Positions 59,897 through 64,000 of a DNA stretch of 64,000 nucleotides are shown here, piece after piece. The DNA comes from Terebella lapidaria (taxonomy: Eukaryota; Annelida; Polychaeta; Terebellida; Terebellidae), in contig OX424568.1 in NCBI GenBank assembly GCA_949152475.1, positions 22,667,667 to 22,731,666 of the forward strand, in the 5' to 3' direction. Under the pieces are notes generated by a model, which ran no database searches, was not told the origin of the DNA, and worked only from the letters and a program-made list of their open reading frames with translations. Every line of letters starts with the position of its first letter. Positions within the stretch are counted from its first letter, which is position 1. The translations under genes and the position numbers were made by a program.

Positions 59897-62728
59897 GGCC
59901 CATGTAGCGCAGCTTACTTTTTCTTCTAATTTCAATGAAGATTAAAAATGTGCCAGACGGAATAAATATGGTATACATTCAGTGGGTGAGTAGTATAATT
60001 AACAGAGTAAGGTGCGATACTTGGGCCACGAACGTTTTTAGATTTCTGGCTGACATTCTTGATAGAGTCCCCAAGCCACTATAGCTCATGACTGTTGAAC
60101 ATGACCATAATAGCTCATGACCGGTGGGACAAAGCAAATACACCGTCCGAAAATAATTTGGTGATGTATGTGGTTAAGTTGTATATCAACGGAAGGCACT
60201 GAAGTCTGTGAAACGAAAGAGCCGAGTATATTCTTGCTGGTATCACAAATTCTGTTATATAGCATAGGAAAGTCACATGGATATTGCTATGGGCAGAGCT
60301 CTTTCCTATGGGTCATGAGTCTCGTGAGACCTCCCGAAATGACCAATCACGACAAACCTCATTCAGTACATGTAACGGCTGTTCGTTCATGTGCAATCAA
60401 TCACCCAGCGGCCCAAAACATGGCTATGGCCCTCCCATGTTAAATCTCCATAAGAAAATAGAGAAATCGACTTTCTTTAAAGACCTAGTAGCATGCCGAT
60501 GAAAGTGCTTTTCATTTAGTCTATTATGAATAGTTTTCCACAAATTCGAACGAAATTTACAATTACAATCAATGGGTTTAGAGATATTGAACCAAATAGG
60601 CACTCCTTCCGTAAATTGCCGAAGATTTTGATCCTGATTTTAGTGTGGGTCACGTGGTTTGTGACGTCAGTTGAGGCAGGCCTGAAAGTACATGTAGCCA
60701 GCAAGATAAACTGCATGTCGCATATTCATTAACTTGATGTATGTTTGACAATTCAAGTGAAGGGGTGAGATGGCAGGAACATGGCATTTCTTGTCTTGAT
60801 ATTTGGAGTCAGAACTATTTATTCACCCAGAACGGAGGTTTGTTGAACTGGAAGATGTCCAGTATTTGCTTGTTTTTTGCGTGTTTTCTGTTGAATCTCA
60901 TGCATTTTGAAGTGATTTTCACTTCTTTGAGCTGGCCAACAAATTACGTATTTTACGTTTTTGGCGAGCCATCAAAGCACATTCTGCCTCAACTGACGTC
61001 ACGATTACGGAAATTGCCGAAGCAATTTCTTTCATCGGCTGGAGAAGGCGATCGTAATACTGGCCCAATATACTCCATTATATGTCGCTGTTATTAGTTA
61101 CCAATTAACGCGAACAACTTTTTCATCACCAAATGTCCACAATGCCTTCATGTGAACAGGATAAAATCATATAATGGTACCTTGCTACTATGACTTTAAA
61201 AAATATTATTCACCAATTAATTCAACCTGCAAAATCAGTTTGGTTTTGATCCCGTTCTCACTTTAAGATTGAGTATCGAGCACGATCCACGTAATTTCAA
61301 TGGTTTCATACCACGTGCAATTTTGGTTCATATCTCGGCCGTTTCATAACAAACTTACATGAAATTTGGAATATATATTCTGTATATATCTATAAAGCTG
61401 ACTTGAATAAGAGATTGAAGATTTCGTTGATAAATTAGAATATAAATGGAGTTGAATGTTGCTTGAACAAATGTAACTTACGTTGCGTACACGACGCATT
61501 ACATGGTGTAGTTTCTTAACTGCAGCGAGTGCACATATCCGTGATCAATAACCTACCCTTAAATTTTACGTATCCCATCGATAATCATGTCAAATTGATG
61601 CGCAAATGTGTATATATATTGCGATCCAGCGAAAATGTCTTGTGCCGCTGGTCAGTGAAGCGCTAAGTACAGATCAGCGGATTATTCGTATGGCAAATAC
61701 CGTCAATGCTCAGCTGTCGAGAACGTTGTACTCAGGAGTGAGATGTTGTTGTGATTTCGGTTCTATACTGCACTCAGAAAATATTAAGAGTCGCTGAATT
61801 CTTGGTGTAGTTTGCGGTTGAGTTTACAATGCCAACGGACATAGACGTTATTAATACGATTGACAATCAATTTCTTTTGCTCAGTGTATTTCCAATGCGG
61901 ATGATATATAACATGCTATTTAGACCATCAAACTCCCATCAAGTGTTTAGGTAAATCCCAAAAGAGGCAGTAGGTTATTGTTCTATGATAGGTAATCTAC
62001 CCATAGTCAAGACACTGTACCCTAAAACGCTGTCAGTTTTCTATGTAAGTTACATTTGATTGGCGGTGTATAACGTTCAGGATTTGTATGAATATCGACT
62101 GGGTCTTCAATATGGCAATTGGACAAGCATTGTAGTCGTGGATAGAACCTACACAACAATTTTCAGCGCAATCCATTACCAAACTGCAGAGTTATAGGCC
62201 AAACAAAACATACCAGAATTCTGCTGATAAGGCATGGATCCTGACTGATAAGCATCCTTAAATTTCATTGGAGAGCACAACGTTTCTCACTGTTATCGGT
62301 ATAATCCAATATGTTGGCAAATATACTAAATGAACGAACATTAATACTACTCGTCCACTGAAAGCATACCATTTAATCCGTCTCGCACCTTTTTAATCCC
62401 TACTGAATATAGAGGAAAGCGCAGGATATGATACTTGGGCCACACAGGATATTGCATTCTGGGGCCAAGTAGCGCACCTGGCCCAAGTATCATAGTATTA
62501 CACTGCGCCTTCTTCTATATTCAATAAGGATTAAAAAGGTGACAGACGGATTAAATGGCATTCATTTAGTGGACGAGTAGTATTATGGCGCAGTGTATGA
62601 TACTTGGGCCGCGCACCTTACTCTGTTAATACTACTCACCCACTGAATGTATACCATATTTAATCCGTCTGGCACATTTTTAATCATCATTGAATTTAGA
62701 AGAAATAGTAAGCTGCGCTACATGGGCC
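59897..62728. mobile_element. 2.8-kb element with about 130-bp inverted ends
   Basis: Both ends begin GGCCCATGTAGCGCAGCTTA reading inward, and the inverted match continues for about 130 bp to a gatacttgggcc-type motif. CAT lies on both sides (59,894-59,896 and 62,729-62,731), a 3-bp target duplication. ORFs at 60,168-60,443, 60,526-60,732 and 60,741-61,097 show no transposase motif. A second, hairpin-like element is nested near the right end. It replaces about 920 bp that A and B have here (46,755-47,675). Probably a non-autonomous DNA transposon. Confidence 0.7.
62341..62585. mobile_element. Hairpin (foldback) element nested near the right end
   Basis: The left arm starts TAATACTACTCGTCCACT and the right arm is its exact inverse (62,567-62,584). 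The pairing continues with gaps through an atttaatccgtct-type stretch and a tgatacttgggcc / ggcccaagtatca pair at the centre. The arm sequence resembles the inverted ends of the surrounding 2.8-kb element (actactcaccca, taatccgtctg). It is probably a rearranged duplicate of that terminus. Confidence 0.7.
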
Positions 62729-62790
62729 CATTCTGGTTAATTTGCATTTACGTACACTCCCACGTGTTGCAAGAGGTGATGCATTTATTG

Positions 62791-62810
62791 TGAAACATTT
62801 ACGTTGGCAA
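62791..62810 (-). other. Empty LINE target site on the copy C side
   Basis: The minus strand reads ttgccaacgtaaatgtttca, continuous with flanks on both sides that match A and B (a ttatc.ca.ctg...gctgatta region upstream and gcaacacgtgggagtgtacg downstream). In A and B this single site appears twice, on either side of the LINE. Confidence 0.85.
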
Positions 62811-63290
62811 GTATGTTCATCTGCGTGTAATCAGCGCCAGTGTGATAAACATTGCTACTGAATCTATATATAGCACTTAGCTCAGTTGGCTGTGTGTCAT
62901 GTGATAGCAATTATATTACTCGATAATTAATATCACCTGGTAACATAAAAAAAATAAGAAAGCTGTGAAAACTATCAATGATTTAATAAACACTTAGGCA
63001 TCATAGGTATACGTACACGCGGAATCGTCTTCAGGCAGACGTTGTGTTGACGTTGTGGTGTGCATCTGTATTTTGACCACTGTAGGCACGTGCTGAACCA
63101 CGCCCACTTTGCAAAGAAAAACTAATGGAGAAATCACACGACGAAGCTTAGTGGGCAGGTCTACGTCATCAAGTTGCATCCTCGATAGGATGACAATTCT
63201 GATCAATTGGCACCTTTCGCTAGGGAAACAATCACGTATTTCATGTCTCATCTCACACACGGCCACCAAGAATCACGACTCGCTCTTGGG
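62811..63290. promoter_or_regulatory. Conserved upstream block, GPCR C
   Basis: Inverted counterpart of 39,778-40,260. It keeps the ccacgcccactttgcaaag stretch (about 63,100-63,118), which marks the best-conserved part of the block. The minus-strand frame (62,994-63,269) differs from A at many residues, so selection on a protein is not evident. Confidence 0.55.
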
Positions 63291-63376
63291 AGACTTCGCT
63301 GATGTATAGGGAGTAACTCTCTCATCACTAGCTGCAAAGCACATATCTGTATTATTATACCTGTATGCGTACCAAG
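63291..63376 (+). promoter_or_regulatory. Noncoding first exon of GPCR C
   Basis: Ends ctgtatgcgtaccaag with donor gtgagc at 63,377, as in the other copies. The 5'-UTR intron runs to the acceptor ending at 63,596 (ttttttcgttacag). At about 220 bp it is longer than in A or B. Confidence 0.65.
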
Positions 63377-63614
63377 GTGAGCCACCAAAGATTTCAAGTA
63401 GTAACAAAGTAATTTTTCACTAAAAGCACTCTAATTGATGCACTGTAAATCGATAAATTTATTTGAAAACCACAATGGTCATACATTCACATTCTCATCT
63501 GATTGCCGCCATTGTTCAATTTAAAAGCTTCCTGAAAGCTTCATTTCTATTCATTATTCCATGATGTGCATATTTTTTTCTATTTTTTCGTTACAGTGAT
63601 CGCCAACTGTCGAA

Positions 63615-64000
63615 ATGACGGCGCCTACAGATACAGTCGTATCACCAGAAAACATGACAGTCGTCGATAGTTCACTGGAAAATATGGTTTCCTGCTCACA
63701 AAACATTTCGGAGTACAACGGTACATTGCGTGTGGCTGAACTCATCCGTTGTAGGAATGCTCTTCAAATGACTGAACGTCTGGATCTGATAACGGACATT
63801 TTTATTGGCATCAATCTTGTCATGTCGGTGGCTGTATTAACAGTGAACTTCATCGTTCTTTACTGTTTCGCGAAATTTGAATATGCAAGGACACGACAAA
63901 ACTCGATTCTCCTCAGTTTGACTGTTTCTGACTTCTTAACAGCCATAGTAGTGATACTAGGGAAGACGCTTCTACAGTTCCGGGACATGGATAACATAAA
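63615..64000 (+). CDS. Class A GPCR, copy C (partial, runs off window)
   Basis: 128 complete codons, open to the window edge and covering the N-terminus, TM1 and TM2. All three glycosylation sites (N13, N30, N35) and the TM2 aspartate D106 are kept. Residues 65-123 are identical to copy B despite several silent changes. The first 64 residues differ from copy A at ten positions (4, 10, 23, 24, 40, 44, 50, 51, 57, 64). This is an older paralog than the A/B pair, and whether it is complete cannot be judged. The start was chosen by homology and by the preceding splice acceptor. Confidence 0.85.
   Translation, partial: MTAPTDTVVSPENMTVVDSSLENMVSCSQNISEYNGTLRVAELIRCRNALQMTERLDLITDIFIGINLVMSVAVLTVNFIVLYCFAKFEYARTRQNSILLSLTVSDFLTAIVVILGKTLLQFRDMDNI

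Overview
This is AT-rich eukaryotic nuclear DNA from an animal, most likely a marine invertebrate (lophotrochozoan or invertebrate deuterostome; I cannot name the species). The evidence is a spliced class A GPCR with good GT/AG sites, a 5'-truncated LINE, a Penelope-like reverse transcriptase remnant, tRNA-headed SINEs, several inverted-repeat DNA elements and no long uninterrupted gene elsewhere. Bacterial features (operons, Shine-Dalgarno sites, CRISPR) are absent.

The window has two halves. From 1 to about 38,200 I find no intact gene. This half is built from degenerate, recurring blocks in both orientations, which I call X, Y, S, T, W and Z. Between them lie SINEs, MITEs, a Penelope-like remnant (9.3-10.3 kb), tandem repeats (11.2-12.4 kb), copies of a family with a palindromic end (28.5-29.6, 31.5-32.8 and 37.4-38.2 kb) and a dead DDE-type transposase (35.9-36.8 kb).

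From about 38,220 to the end is a three-copy GPCR locus. Copies A (38,226-39,536) and B (50,352-51,662) are complete two-exon receptors on the minus strand. They sit in a head-to-tail duplication: unit A runs 38,220-50,345 and unit B 50,346-about 58,095. Copy C starts at 63,615 on the plus strand and runs off the window edge. It is an inverted, older relative whose flank matches A and B back to about 58,686. Each copy has a 5'-UTR intron and a conserved upstream block.

The three copies give a history. Copy C keeps the empty target site (62,791-62,810) of the LINE found in A and B. The LINE therefore inserted after C split from the A/B ancestor. It had collected at least four frameshifts before the A/B duplication, because both copies share them. 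Unit A alone later carries a 3,720-bp element with TAGTC(T/C)AGGG ends inside the dead LINE. The C side carries its own 2.8-kb inverted-repeat element (59,897-62,728). The only sequence that looks functionally constrained is the receptor: between C and B, residues 65-123 (TM1-TM2) show only silent changes, while the N-terminus has diverged.
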